Assembly: GCA_029240245.1 (NCBI GenBank)
Contig: JARBTJ010000021.1
Coordinates: 1-53,006 of the forward strand
DNA from: Herbinix sp.
GTDB lineage: Bacteria > Bacillota > Clostridia > Lachnospirales > Lachnospiraceae
Length of the DNA: 53,006 nucleotides
Direction of reading: 5' to 3'
Shown here: positions 26,152 through 33,980 of the stretch, piece after piece
Layout of the letters: every line of letters starts with the position of its first letter
How positions within the stretch are numbered: the stretch's first letter is position 1
Notes under the pieces: generated by a model
Databases searched by the model: none
Told to the model about the DNA's origin: nothing
Seen by the model: only the letters and a program-made list of their open reading frames with translations
Position numbers and translations under genes: made by a program

Positions 26152-28020
26152 TTAACTGATTGCATGGAAGGGACAGGTGGAGATACAAGCGCCACACTTA
26201 ATACACTTAACTCCGTCAATCACAAATGGTTCTTTTACCTTTCCAGAAATAGCATTCACCGGGCAGGATTTTGAACATTTCGAACAGCCTTTGCACAAAG
26301 TAGGGTCTATGGTTATTTGCTTTAATTTTTGGCAATTTCCTGTTGGGCAGTATTTCCCATAGATATGAGCTTCATATTCCTCACGAAAATGCTTGATCGT
26401 ACTAACAATAGGGAACGGAGCTGACTTTCCAAGTCCGCATAATGCTGTAGAGGAAATGGTATCTGCGAGCTCAAGTAAAAGTTCAATATCCCCGTCTTCG
26501 CCTTTCCCCTCGACAATACGTTCCAGTATAGCCAGCATTCTTTTGGTACCTTCCCTGCAAGGAACGCATTTACCACAGGATTCATTCTGTGTAAAATTCA
26601 TGAAGAAACGTGCAACCTCAACCATGCAAGTATTTTCGTCCATAACCACCAGTCCGCCGGAACCGATCATCGCGCCTGCTTTTTTTAAGGAGTCAAAATC
26701 AAGGGGTAAGTCCAAGTCCTCCTTAGTCAGACATCCACCGGAGGGTCCTCCGATTTGGACTGCCTTAAATTCTTTGCCGTCCCTCATTCCGCCACCAATA
26801 TCGAATATGACTTCCCTTAAGGTGGTACCCATCGGCACTTCAATCAGTCCGGTGTTTTCTATATTTCCTGTTAATGCAAAGGCTTTCGTCCCCGGACTGT
26901 TCTCCGGACCGATATTTTTATACCACTGTGCACCATTTATAATGATTAAAGGTACATTTGCATAGGTTTCAACATTGTTTAATACGGTGGGCTTATCAAA
27001 TAGGCCTTGTTCTACCGTTCTCGGAGGTTTTACCCTTGGCATACCGCGTTTTCCTTCGATGGAAGCAGTCAGTGCACTGCCCTCTCCGCAGACAAAAGCT
27101 CCGGCACCACGGTTTATATGTATGCGGAAATGGAATCCGGTGCCCAATATATTCTCTCCGAGCAGTCCATATTCGGTAGCCTGTTCGATTGCCATTTTCA
27201 GTCGGCTGACAGCCATGGGATATTCTGCTCGAACGTAAATATACCCTTCCGATGCACCACAAGCAAGTCCGGCAATCATCATTCCCTCCAGCATTCTATG
27301 GGGATCACCTTCCATAATGCTTCGGTCCATAAATGCACCAGGATCTCCTTCATCGCCGTTACACACAACATACTTCTGTGCTTCCTTTTGACGTTTCACC
27401 TGGGACCACTTACGGCCGGCCGGGAAGCCACCGCCCCCTCTGCCTCTAAGGCTGGCTTCTGATATTTCATTGATAATATCATCTGCCGTCATCTCAAATA
27501 ATGCCTTTTCAAAGGCTGCATAACCGCCGATACTGAAATATTCTTTGATGGAGGTAGCATCTATCTGTCCGCAATGGTCTAGTACCAGTCTTGTCTGCTT
27601 CTTATAGAAAGGAATATCCTCCTGCTTTTGGTAAATTGCATTATCCTTTTGATAAGCAAGTCGCTCTATATGATTACCTGATATTATGGTCTTTTCAATG
27701 ATCTCTTCGCAATCTGTAAGTTTAACTTTGGTATATAGCCACCCCTGCGGTTCAATTCTAACTAACGGCCCCATCTCACAGAATCCATGGCAACCGCTTT
27801 TTTTTATACCGACGGAATCTCCATGGGGTTCGTCTGCAAGTTCTACTGTGCAGGAGATATTTTGCTCCTTAAGCAACTTGGTCAGTCTGTCGAATATTTC
27901 AAGCGAGCCGCTGGAAACGCAGCCTGTACCGGCACAAACCAAGATTTTCTTAGTTTCGGCAGTAAGTGATTTTGCATATCGGGAGCGTATATTGATAAGA
28001 TCGTCTCTTGTCTTAAGCAT
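26152..28020 (-). CDS. hydB: NADH-binding hydrogenase subunit HydB (NuoF-like)
   Basis: A 622-residue NuoF-type flavoprotein. In order: an N-terminal thioredoxin-like [2Fe-2S] domain (CAGTGCVSSG, then SGCHGFCEMG), the FMN/NADH domain (GRGGGGFPAGRKWSQV and CNGDEGDPGAFMDRSIMEGD), an SLBB region, a [4Fe-4S] site (ESCGKCVPCREGTKRM), and a C-terminal two-cluster ferredoxin domain (CKGCSKCSKSCPVNA and CIKCGACISTCPFHA). This is the composition of the NAD-linked subunit of trimeric electron-bifurcating hydrogenases. Its ATG shares one base with the hydC stop (TAATG), so the two are coupled. A SD of AAGGAGG lies within the end of hydC. Confidence 0.96.
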   Translation of the reverse strand: MLKTRDDLINIRSRYAKSLTAETKKILVCAGTGCVSSGSLEIFDRLTKLLKEQNISCTVELADEPHGDSVGIKKSGCHGFCEMGPLVRIEPQGWLYTKVKLTDCEEIIEKTIISGNHIERLAYQKDNAIYQKQEDIPFYKKQTRLVLDHCGQIDATSIKEYFSIGGYAAFEKALFEMTADDIINEISEASLRGRGGGGFPAGRKWSQVKRQKEAQKYVVCNGDEGDPGAFMDRSIMEGDPHRMLEGMMIAGLACGASEGYIYVRAEYPMAVSRLKMAIEQATEYGLLGENILGTGFHFRIHINRGAGAFVCGEGSALTASIEGKRGMPRVKPPRTVEQGLFDKPTVLNNVETYANVPLIIINGAQWYKNIGPENSPGTKAFALTGNIENTGLIEVPMGTTLREVIFDIGGGMRDGKEFKAVQIGGPSGGCLTKEDLDLPLDFDSLKKAGAMIGSGGLVVMDENTCMVEVARFFMNFTQNESCGKCVPCREGTKRMLAILERIVEGKGEDGDIELLLELADTISSTALCGLGKSAPFPIVSTIKHFREEYEAHIYGKYCPTGNCQKLKQITIDPTLCKGCSKCSKSCPVNAISGKVKEPFVIDGVKCIKCGACISTCPFHAIS

Positions 28021-28496
28021 TATATTTCCTCCTTTAATTCTTTCAGTAGCTCAGAAGCTTTATCCGGTGTCATTGCCGGATGAACCTTGTCATTGACGGT
28101 AATTACCGGAGCAAGTCCACAGGCTCCAAGACAGGATACCGTTTCAACGGTAAAGCATAAATCATCCGTAGTTGCCTTCTTTTCCGAAAGTCCAAGATCC
28201 TTACGCAACCGTTCGAGTATGGGAACAGACTTACGAACATGACATGCGGTACCGTCACATACCTTAATTACATATTTACCCTTGGGTTCTAAAGAAAAAT
28301 TCTCATAAAAGGTTGCGGTACTATAAATTCTTGCTTCACTTATGCCAATTCTCCCAGACAAATACGGAAAAACTTCCCTGGGTAAATAGCGATAATGTTC
28401 TTGAATATCCTGTAAAATAGCTATGATTGCGCTTGGTTTACACCCTAATTCATTTATGATACTGTCCACTACTGTAAAATCAAATGTTTCGTTCAT
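28020..28496 (-). CDS. hydC: [2Fe-2S] hydrogenase subunit HydC (NuoE-like)
   Basis: A 158-residue NuoE-like protein: an N-terminal helical part (LGCKPSAIIAILQDIQEHYR) and a thioredoxin-like [2Fe-2S] domain with CDGTACHVRKS and VSCLGACGLAPVI providing the four Cys. It transfers electrons between HydB and HydA. The start ATG at 28496 follows GGAGG. Upstream, the six-unit 41-bp repeat array separates it from nfnB. Confidence 0.95.
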   Translation of the reverse strand: MNETFDFTVVDSIINELGCKPSAIIAILQDIQEHYRYLPREVFPYLSGRIGISEARIYSTATFYENFSLEPKGKYVIKVCDGTACHVRKSVPILERLRKDLGLSEKKATTDDLCFTVETVSCLGACGLAPVITVNDKVHPAMTPDKASELLKELKEEI

Positions 28497-28540
28497 ATAC
28501 TACCTCCGTTCTATATTTTTATTTTATTTTCTGCTCCTGC

Positions 28541-28786
28541 GTTATCCTACTCCATGTTATTACTAAGAAAGTTCCTCCTACGTTGTCCTACTCCATGTTA
28601 TTACTAAGAAAGTTCCTCCTACGTTGTCCTACTCCATGTTATTACTAAGAGACATCCTCCTACGTTATCCTATTCTATGTTATTACTAAGAGAGTTCCTC
28701 CTGCGTTATCCTACTCTATGTTATTACTAAGAAAGTTCCTCCTACGTTGTCCTACTCCATGTTATTACTAAGAAAGTTCCTCCTAC
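28541..28786. repeat. tandem array, six 41-bp units between nfnB and hydC
   Basis: Six contiguous units start at 28541, 28582, 28623, 28664, 28705 and 28746, each exactly 41 bp and 85-100% identical. On the transcribed (minus) strand each unit carries GTAGGAGGAAC, a strong ribosome-site sequence, and 17 bases on an ATG followed at once by GAG TAG. The period is not a multiple of three and no frame runs through the array. It fills most of the 330-bp gap between nfnB and hydC; no terminator is seen, so both may be on one transcript. Confidence 0.95.
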
Positions 28787-28826
28787 GTAACCTTTGTTTC
28801 GATAGATGGAATTTTAACCATGAATT

Positions 28827-30224
28827 TTAAACTTCAATTCCGGATATATACAGATCCATCGCAGCCGCCGCATTTTTACCGGCTCCCATCGCAAGTATCA
28901 CAGTTGCTGCTCCGGTTACGGCATCTCCTCCGGCATATACACCTTTGCGGGAGGTTAATCCAGTCGCTTCCTCCGTAATAATTCCTCCCCATTTATGTGT
29001 CGCAAGACCATCCGTTGTATCTTTGATTAAAGGATTAGGAGAAGTTCCGATCGACATGATCACACAATCCGCTTCCACCAAAAATTCGCTGTTCTCTATC
29101 GGTATTGGCTTTTGTCTGCCAGATGCATCCGGTTCACCCAAGGTCATTTTCTGGCATATAACACTATTTACCCAGCCATCCTCATTACCGTTTATTTTGA
29201 TTGGATTGGTGAGAAATAAAAATTGAATTCCTTCTTCTTTCGCATGTTCTACCTCCTCCAGACGGGCGGGCAGTTCCTTTTCAGTCCTTCGGTAAATGAT
29301 GGACACTTCGGCACCGAGACGTTTTGCACATCTTGCTGCGTCCATGGCTACATTTCCTCCGCCGATTACGGCCACCTTTTGTCCCTTCTGGATCGGTGTC
29401 ATTCCGTTATCCATATATGCCTTCATCAGATTAATTCTGGTTAAAAATTCATTGGCTGAGTATACTCCTTTTAAGTTCTCGCCCTCTATATTCATAAAAT
29501 TCGGAAGTCCGGCACCTGAGCCAATAAACACTGCTTCATATCCATACTCATTCATCAGTTCATCAATTGAAATGGTCTTTCCGATTACTATATTGGTCTG
29601 TATCTCAACACCTAAATCCTTTAGTGTATCTATTTCCTTTTGTACAATCGCTTTCGGAAGTCTGAATTCCGGAATTCCATACACTAGAACGCCTCCGGCC
29701 AGATGTAATGCCTCAAATACGGTAACCTGATAACCTTTCTTGGCAAGATCTCCTGCACATGCAAGACCCGAAGGTCCTGATCCGATGACAGCCACCTTAT
29801 GTCCGTTCGTTAACGGTCGCGCAGCTTTGTCGACGCTGTTCGCATTATGGTAATCTGCAACAAAGCGCTCCAGCCGGCCTATGGCTACCGCTTCACCCTT
29901 GATGCCGCGGACACATTTTGATTCACACTGTGATTCCTGTGGACATACTCTCCCGCAAACGGCAGGTAAAGAGCTGGCTTTCACAATAATCTGATAGGCG
30001 GCTTCAAAATTACCCTCCGCTGCTTCTTTGATAAAAGCCGGTATATCAATCTGTACCGGACATCCCGTCACACATAGCCTGTTCTTGCAATTTAAACAAC
30101 GTTTTGCCTCATCAATTGCCTGTTCTTTTACATAGCCGAGCGTTACCTCTTTAAAGTTCTTATTTCTTATTTCCGCCTTCTGTGCTGGCATTTCATTCTT
30201 TATTAGTGACATATTTGCTGCCAT
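28827..30224 (-). CDS. nfnB: NfnB, large subunit of NADH-dependent ferredoxin:NADP oxidoreductase
   Basis: A 465-residue protein of the GltD/NfnB family: an N-terminal two-cluster ferredoxin-like domain (CLNCKNRLCVTGCPVQIDIP and CGRVCPQESQCESKC), then FAD (VAVIGSGPSGLACAGDLAKK) and NADPH (VAVIGGGNVAMDAARCAKRL) Rossmann motifs. Such proteins are often labelled glutamate synthase small chain, but the partner directly upstream is NfnA, so electron-bifurcating transhydrogenase is the better call. The ATG at 30224 follows the nfnA TAG with no gap. The C-terminal GGDAVTGAATVILAMGAGKN is the second FAD motif. Confidence 0.93.
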   Translation of the reverse strand: MAANMSLIKNEMPAQKAEIRNKNFKEVTLGYVKEQAIDEAKRCLNCKNRLCVTGCPVQIDIPAFIKEAAEGNFEAAYQIIVKASSLPAVCGRVCPQESQCESKCVRGIKGEAVAIGRLERFVADYHNANSVDKAARPLTNGHKVAVIGSGPSGLACAGDLAKKGYQVTVFEALHLAGGVLVYGIPEFRLPKAIVQKEIDTLKDLGVEIQTNIVIGKTISIDELMNEYGYEAVFIGSGAGLPNFMNIEGENLKGVYSANEFLTRINLMKAYMDNGMTPIQKGQKVAVIGGGNVAMDAARCAKRLGAEVSIIYRRTEKELPARLEEVEHAKEEGIQFLFLTNPIKINGNEDGWVNSVICQKMTLGEPDASGRQKPIPIENSEFLVEADCVIMSIGTSPNPLIKDTTDGLATHKWGGIITEEATGLTSRKGVYAGGDAVTGAATVILAMGAGKNAAAAMDLYISGIEV

Positions 30225-31067
30225 CTATATTACCTCCGCTTCATAAAGCTTGCAGATATCATCGTGTATCATCCGCTCAAAAGGCTTGTATGTGGCGGAA
30301 CGGGCTATTGCTTCATCAAAATCGATTTTATGTCCGTCAAATTCCGGACCGTCCACACAGGCAAATTGCGTCTTCCCACCGACGGTTAATCGGCAACCTC
30401 CACACATACCGGTTCCGTCAATCATAATCGGATTCATGCTGGCTATCGTTTTTATATCATAATTCCTGGTAAGCTGGCATACATATTTCATCATAATCAA
30501 CGGCCCGATTGTAATAACCTCATCATATTCTTCACCGCTTTCAATCAGCTTTTTAAGAGCGTCAGTAACAAGACCTTTTGTACCACTGCTTCCGTCATCC
30601 GTCATCAAAATCATCTTAGAGCTGTTTTCCTTAAATTCATCCTCCAAAATAACCAGTTCATTATTACGGAAACCGATGATTGTATGAACTTCAGCTCCTT
30701 GTTCGTGGAATTTTTTCACAACCGGATAAGCAATTGCACAACCGACACCGCCACCTACCACTGCTACTTTTTTCTTACCCTCAGTATTCGTTGCCCGTCC
30801 AAGAGGGCCAGCAAAATCGTGGAGACTATCCCCTTCTTCGAAATGATTTAAAATCTCCGTGGTAGCACCTACCACCTGAAATATGATTGTTATTGTACCC
30901 TTTTCACGATTATAATCTGCTATGGTAAGCGGAATTCGTTCTCCATTCTCATCGGTTCGTAGAATGATGAATTGACCGGGTTCTGCCTTCCTTGCTACCA
31001 TAGGTGCATCTATTTCCATTAAAGTCACAGTAGGGTTCAATACTTTTTTCTTTATTATTTTATACAT
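30225..31067 (-). CDS. nfnA: NfnA, small subunit of NADH-dependent ferredoxin:NADP oxidoreductase
   Basis: A 280-residue ferredoxin-reductase-like protein with an N-terminal FAD barrel (GQFIILRTDENGERIPLTIA), an NAD-binding domain (KVAVVGGGVGCAIAYPV) and a C-terminal [2Fe-2S] loop (GTGMCGGCRLTV with a later FACVDGPEF). With NfnB it bifurcates electrons between NADPH, NAD and ferredoxin. The start MYKIIKKKVLNPTVTLMEID at 31067 follows CAGGAGG. The frame stays open for 46 more codons upstream, but that stretch contains a hairpin and lacks similarity to the family, so I exclude it. Confidence 0.93.
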   Translation of the reverse strand: MYKIIKKKVLNPTVTLMEIDAPMVARKAEPGQFIILRTDENGERIPLTIADYNREKGTITIIFQVVGATTEILNHFEEGDSLHDFAGPLGRATNTEGKKKVAVVGGGVGCAIAYPVVKKFHEQGAEVHTIIGFRNNELVILEDEFKENSSKMILMTDDGSSGTKGLVTDALKKLIESGEEYDEVITIGPLIMMKYVCQLTRNYDIKTIASMNPIMIDGTGMCGGCRLTVGGKTQFACVDGPEFDGHKIDFDEAIARSATYKPFERMIHDDICKLYEAEVI

Positions 31068-31135
31068 GGTTACCTCCTGACCGCATTCTGCGGATAGTAT
31101 TGCATACTTGAAGAAAGTTCCTTTGTCTTTCGCGG

Positions 31136-31166
31136 AAAAATAGCTGCAACTTTTACAGTTGCAGCC
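31136..31166 (-). promoter_or_regulatory. terminator-like hairpin in the nfnA leader
   Basis: On the minus strand GGCTGCAAC and GTTGCAGCT form an eight- to nine-pair stem with a 7-nt loop, followed by ATTTTTCC. It lies 69 bp upstream of nfnA and looks like an intrinsic terminator or attenuator inside the leader, which would be read through to express nfn-hyd. Confidence 0.5.
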
Positions 31167-31298
31167 TCCTATATTCAAATCAATAACATAGTGTGTTTGT
31201 GGCACTATTTACGGATTAGAAATCTACTTCAGTATCAAAATAGCAGCAATACAGTAATTTGTCTATTTGCGCATGGATAATTTATATCTATGTATTTC

Positions 31299-31550
31299 TT
31301 TTGATTTGTATATTCTTTGATTTGTATATTCTTTGATTTGCATTTCTTTGATTTGTATTTCTTTGATTTGTATATCCTTTGATTTGCATTTCTTTGATTT
31401 GTATATCCTTTGATTTGCATTTCTTTGATTTGCATTTCTTTGATTTGTATTTCTTTGATTTGAATTTCCTTTGATTTGTATTTCCTTTGATTTGCATTTC
31501 TTTGATTTGAATTTCCTTTGATTTGTATTTCTTTTGATTTGTATATATTT
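31299..31550. repeat. tandem array, 16 units of 15-16 bp upstream of nfnA
   Basis: Sixteen consecutive units of TTTGATTTGTATTTC (variants C/A at position 10, and 16-bp versions with an extra base) cover 252 bp. Because 15- and 16-bp units are mixed, every minus-strand frame that crosses the array is a mosaic of Asn-Gln-Lys repeats and not a credible protein. If the promoter at 31540-31568 is right, the whole array lies in the 5' leader of the nfn-hyd operon. Confidence 0.95.
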
Positions 31551-31568
31551 TAACAATGTTTTTAACAA
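31540..31568 (-). promoter_or_regulatory. candidate nfn-hyd promoter with two Rex half-sites
   Basis: On the minus strand TTGTTA (31568-31563) and TATACA (31545-31540) are 17 bp apart, each a 4/6 match. The -35 is part of TTGTTAA, the half-site of the clostridial Rex operator, and a second TTGTTAA in the same orientation lies 12 bp on, inside the spacer (31556-31550). The half-sites are direct, not inverted, so this is not a canonical Rex palindrome. Confidence 0.4.
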
Positions 31569-31589
31569 ATGTGAAATGCACAATTGTTT

Positions 31590-31613
31590 TATCAATATTC
31601 CATTATCGATATA
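31590..31613. promoter_or_regulatory. inverted-repeat motif, copy 1
   Basis: TATCAATATTCCATTATCGATATA carries an imperfect inverted repeat around TTCCAT and shares 18 bases (ATATTCCATTATCGATAT) with the perfect copy at 31907-31930. It lies just upstream of the candidate nfn-hyd promoter, where an activator could bind. The spacing resembles LysR-type sites. Confidence 0.45.
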
Positions 31614-31906
31614 CTGTGATTATCATGTAGTAGGTCTGCAACTCATGTAATGTAAATATATGCCTTGTTCATTGAGATGCTGGTTTCGATATCACGTTCG
31701 CTTATTGTGGTCATATTTTACGGATATTTCATCTGTTTATATACGGTAATCCGTTGTATTGTTTGAATTTCAAAGCCTGTACAGAAGCAGGTATTTGTAT
31801 ACTTCTCCTATCGTACCGGTATATCGTGCCGGAATTATATTAATTCCATGACCGGATGGCTTTGTACTTATGAATTCCTCGGGTTGTTTTCTAATGCAAT
31901 TTTAGA

Positions 31907-31930
31907 ATATCGATATTCCATTATCGATAT
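31907..31930. promoter_or_regulatory. inverted-repeat motif, copy 2
   Basis: Perfect 9-bp arms ATATCGATA and TATCGATAT are separated by TTCCAT. It lies between the LysR-gene terminator and the nfnA leader. The ATATCGATATT half also occurs in the rex promoter at 33994-34004. The rest of the 31167-31980 gap is AT-rich and holds the array and candidate promoter. Confidence 0.5.
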
Positions 31931-31978
31931 AGCTAAACCTAAGCAAATCTTGAACTGCTATAACAACACCACGATAAA

Positions 31979-32021
31979 TAAAAAAAATACCGCATATCAA
32001 TGAATCCCGGATATGCGGTAT
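31979..32021 (-). terminator. intrinsic terminator of the LysR-type gene
   Basis: On the minus strand ATACCGCATATCC pairs with GATATGCGGTAT, followed by TTTTTTTTA. It starts only a few bases past the stop codon at 32025. Confidence 0.92.
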
Positions 32022-32024
32022 CGT

Positions 32025-32963
32025 CTATTTATAATCTTGAAAGGATACTTCATTTTTTGCTTCTGATAATTTATCGATGAATCTCCGGTCGAGTGCGGTT
32101 AATTTATAATCCCTGGGATAAATAAAAACATCTTTATATCTGTGTCCTGAGACTTTGCATTTTCTTTGAATCAGATGATATCGTTTCAACCATTTATCCG
32201 GTATTGGTGAAACCCACATATAGGTTGTCGGAATTGAAAATAATAAGTCATATTGGCTGCAGCGTTCATAGACATAGATACGTTTTAACGATTTTGCTGT
32301 TCTCTTTTCTCTTATGGTGTTACTTTGCATAATATATGGAACCGCTGTATCACCATGAGATATTTCGATATAATCTCTCAGTTCATGGTAATCAACTCTA
32401 TCGTTTTGTGCCAGTGGATGTTTTTCTGACATTAGTGCGAGATACTCAAATTCCCATAATTGTTCATACTGCATATTCTTTTCAGAAAGATAATCGATAA
32501 AATAATTCTCATATTCCGTCTGATAACGGATAATGCCTAAATTAAAATGACCATCTATAATATTGTTTATTACTTGAAGGGAATTGGTTTCCTGTACATT
32601 TATATTAATTCCCTTGGCCTCATCCAGCTCAGATACAAAGCGCGTAATCGCATCGGCAATGTAGCTGCCTCTGGGAATTGAAATATTAAAGTTCTGTGTA
32701 TCGGTGTTCTCATCATCGGAAAGTGCTTCCATATTTTCTAGCTGATGTAGAATATTTCGTGCATAAGTTAAAAATTCAACGCCTTTTTTCGTTGGGGTAA
32801 CCCCCTTTGATGTACGCTCAAATATGATATATCCCAGCGTATCCTCCAACTCTTTGATTGCTTTACTTAGGCTTGGCTGCCCCATATAAAGATTTTCAGC
32901 CGCCTGTGTTATGGAACAGGTTCTTTCTACTTCGATCGCATATTTAAAATGCTGCGTATTCAT
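32025..32963 (-). CDS. LysR-family transcriptional regulator
   Basis: A 312-residue LysR protein: an N-terminal winged helix (MNTQHFKYAIEVERTCSITQ, then AAENLYMGQPSLSKAIKELE and GVTPTKKGVEFL) and an effector-binding domain from about residue 90. Most LysR proteins divide at a divergent target, but here rex lies upstream on the same strand and the nfn-hyd operon downstream. The paired inverted repeats at 31590 and 31907 between this gene and nfnA could be its sites. The start ATG at 32963 follows GGAAGT. The inducer is unknown. Confidence 0.93.
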   Translation of the reverse strand: MNTQHFKYAIEVERTCSITQAAENLYMGQPSLSKAIKELEDTLGYIIFERTSKGVTPTKKGVEFLTYARNILHQLENMEALSDDENTDTQNFNISIPRGSYIADAITRFVSELDEAKGININVQETNSLQVINNIIDGHFNLGIIRYQTEYENYFIDYLSEKNMQYEQLWEFEYLALMSEKHPLAQNDRVDYHELRDYIEISHGDTAVPYIMQSNTIREKRTAKSLKRIYVYERCSQYDLLFSIPTTYMWVSPIPDKWLKRYHLIQRKCKVSGHRYKDVFIYPRDYKLTALDRRFIDKLSEAKNEVSFQDYK

Positions 32964-33045
32964 TTTACTTCCTACTTTCTATTAGCCGCAAAAAGCATTT
33001 GTAGAGTCTCATCATCCTAATTCGTTACTGCTGATTACGCCGGTC

Positions 33046-33322
33046 GCGATAAGGATATGTGAATTAATTTAATTATCATAGCCTGTGATAAGGATATGTT
33101 GATATTAACTTAATTATCATAGCCTGCGATAAGGATATGTTGATATTAACTTAATTATCGTAGCCTGCGATATGGATATGGTGATATTAATTTAATTATC
33201 ATAGCCCGTGATAAGGATATGTTGATATTAACTTAATTATCATAGCCTGCGATATGGATATGGTGATATTAATTTAATTTTCATAGCCTGTGATAAGGAT
33301 ATGGTGATATTAATTTAATTTT
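33046..33322. repeat. tandem array, six 41-bp units running into the rex stop codon
   Basis: Units of 41 bp start at 33077, 33118, 33159, 33200, 33241 and 33282, preceded by a shortened unit at 33046-33076. Each contains CATAGCCTG, GATAAGGATATG and the near-palindrome TGATATTAACTTAATTATCA. The last unit covers the rex stop codon and its final codons, so the array ends inside the gene. It occupies nearly all of the 346-bp gap between the LysR-type gene and rex. The length and copy number equal those of the array at 28541, but the unit sequence differs. Confidence 0.95.
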
Positions 33323-33963
33323 TTCATAGCTTGTTTCAACTGCTTCGACAACACAGCCAAGGATGCAGCCAGATTTTCATTCTGTACCAGGATATGTTCC
33401 GGCACTGATAAATGAACCGGAGCAAAATTCCAGATGGCAAGAACCCCACCCGCTACCAGTTGATCGCATACCACCTGAGCCTGATGTGCAGGAGCCGTAA
33501 TGATACCGATATGTATCTTCATTCGGCGGCACAAATCACTGATTTTATCGGCTGTAAGTACCTTAATACCGTTAATCTCCGTACCGATACATTGTGGATT
33601 AACATCAAAGGCTGTCACAATTTTTATCCCATAATTCTGAAATCCTTCATAAGAAATAATTGCCTGTGCAAGAGATCCTGCACCAACAATAATCGCTTCA
33701 TCCGAATTGTGATATCCTAAAAGCTCCTCCATATTAGCAAGTAATTCCGATATCGAAAATCCGGCTTTGGGCTTGCCTTTGGTAGAACTGACAGCAGCAA
33801 AATCTTTACGTACCTGGACTTCATTTAAATTAAGACGTTCTGCAATTTTTGGTGCTGAGACTGTTTCTATTTTTTCACTTTGTAATATTCTTAACTGTTG
33901 AATATAATAGGGCATCCTTCGCAATGCCTGCGCAGTTATTGTTTTGTTATTTTCCTTATACAT
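33310..33963 (-). CDS. rex: redox-sensing repressor Rex
   Basis: A 217-residue Rex protein. The N-terminal winged helix is ALRRMPYYIQQLRILQSEKI to FAAVSSTKGKPKAGF; the C-terminal Rossmann domain has AIIVGAGSLAQAI and TAFDVNPQCIGTEINGIKV and senses the NADH/NAD ratio. In Clostridia, Rex represses hydrogenase, alcohol and butyrate genes and releases DNA at high NADH. Its position next to nfn-hyd fits that role. The C-terminus QLKQAMKKLN is encoded partly by the last unit of the 41-bp array. The start ATG at 33963 follows GAGG and has its own promoter. Confidence 0.95.
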   Translation of the reverse strand: MYKENNKTITAQALRRMPYYIQQLRILQSEKIETVSAPKIAERLNLNEVQVRKDFAAVSSTKGKPKAGFSISELLANMEELLGYHNSDEAIIVGAGSLAQAIISYEGFQNYGIKIVTAFDVNPQCIGTEINGIKVLTADKISDLCRRMKIHIGIITAPAHQAQVVCDQLVAGGVLAIWNFAPVHLSVPEHILVQNENLAASLAVLSKQLKQAMKKLN

Positions 33964-33980
33964 AGGAATAACCTCATTTT

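Noticed and set aside
26393-26965. 190-residue plus-strand frame inside hydB
   Set aside because: It is the antisense shadow of a strongly supported gene, with no ribosome site or recognisable domain. The same holds for frames at 25249, 27007, 27686 and 29296.
28541-28786. CRISPR array
   Set aside because: The 41-bp units are contiguous with no unique spacers, and no cas gene is nearby. The same applies to 33046-33322.
31068-31205. N-terminal extension of NfnA
   Set aside because: The frame is open, but the stretch contains a hairpin with T-run, lacks family similarity, and a strong ribosome site precedes the ATG at 31067.
31235-31595. Three overlapping minus-strand frames encoding Asn-Gln-Lys-Ser repeat proteins
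   Set aside because: They are translations of the 15/16-bp tandem array. Mixed unit lengths shift the frame, and none has a ribosome site or a non-repeat domain.
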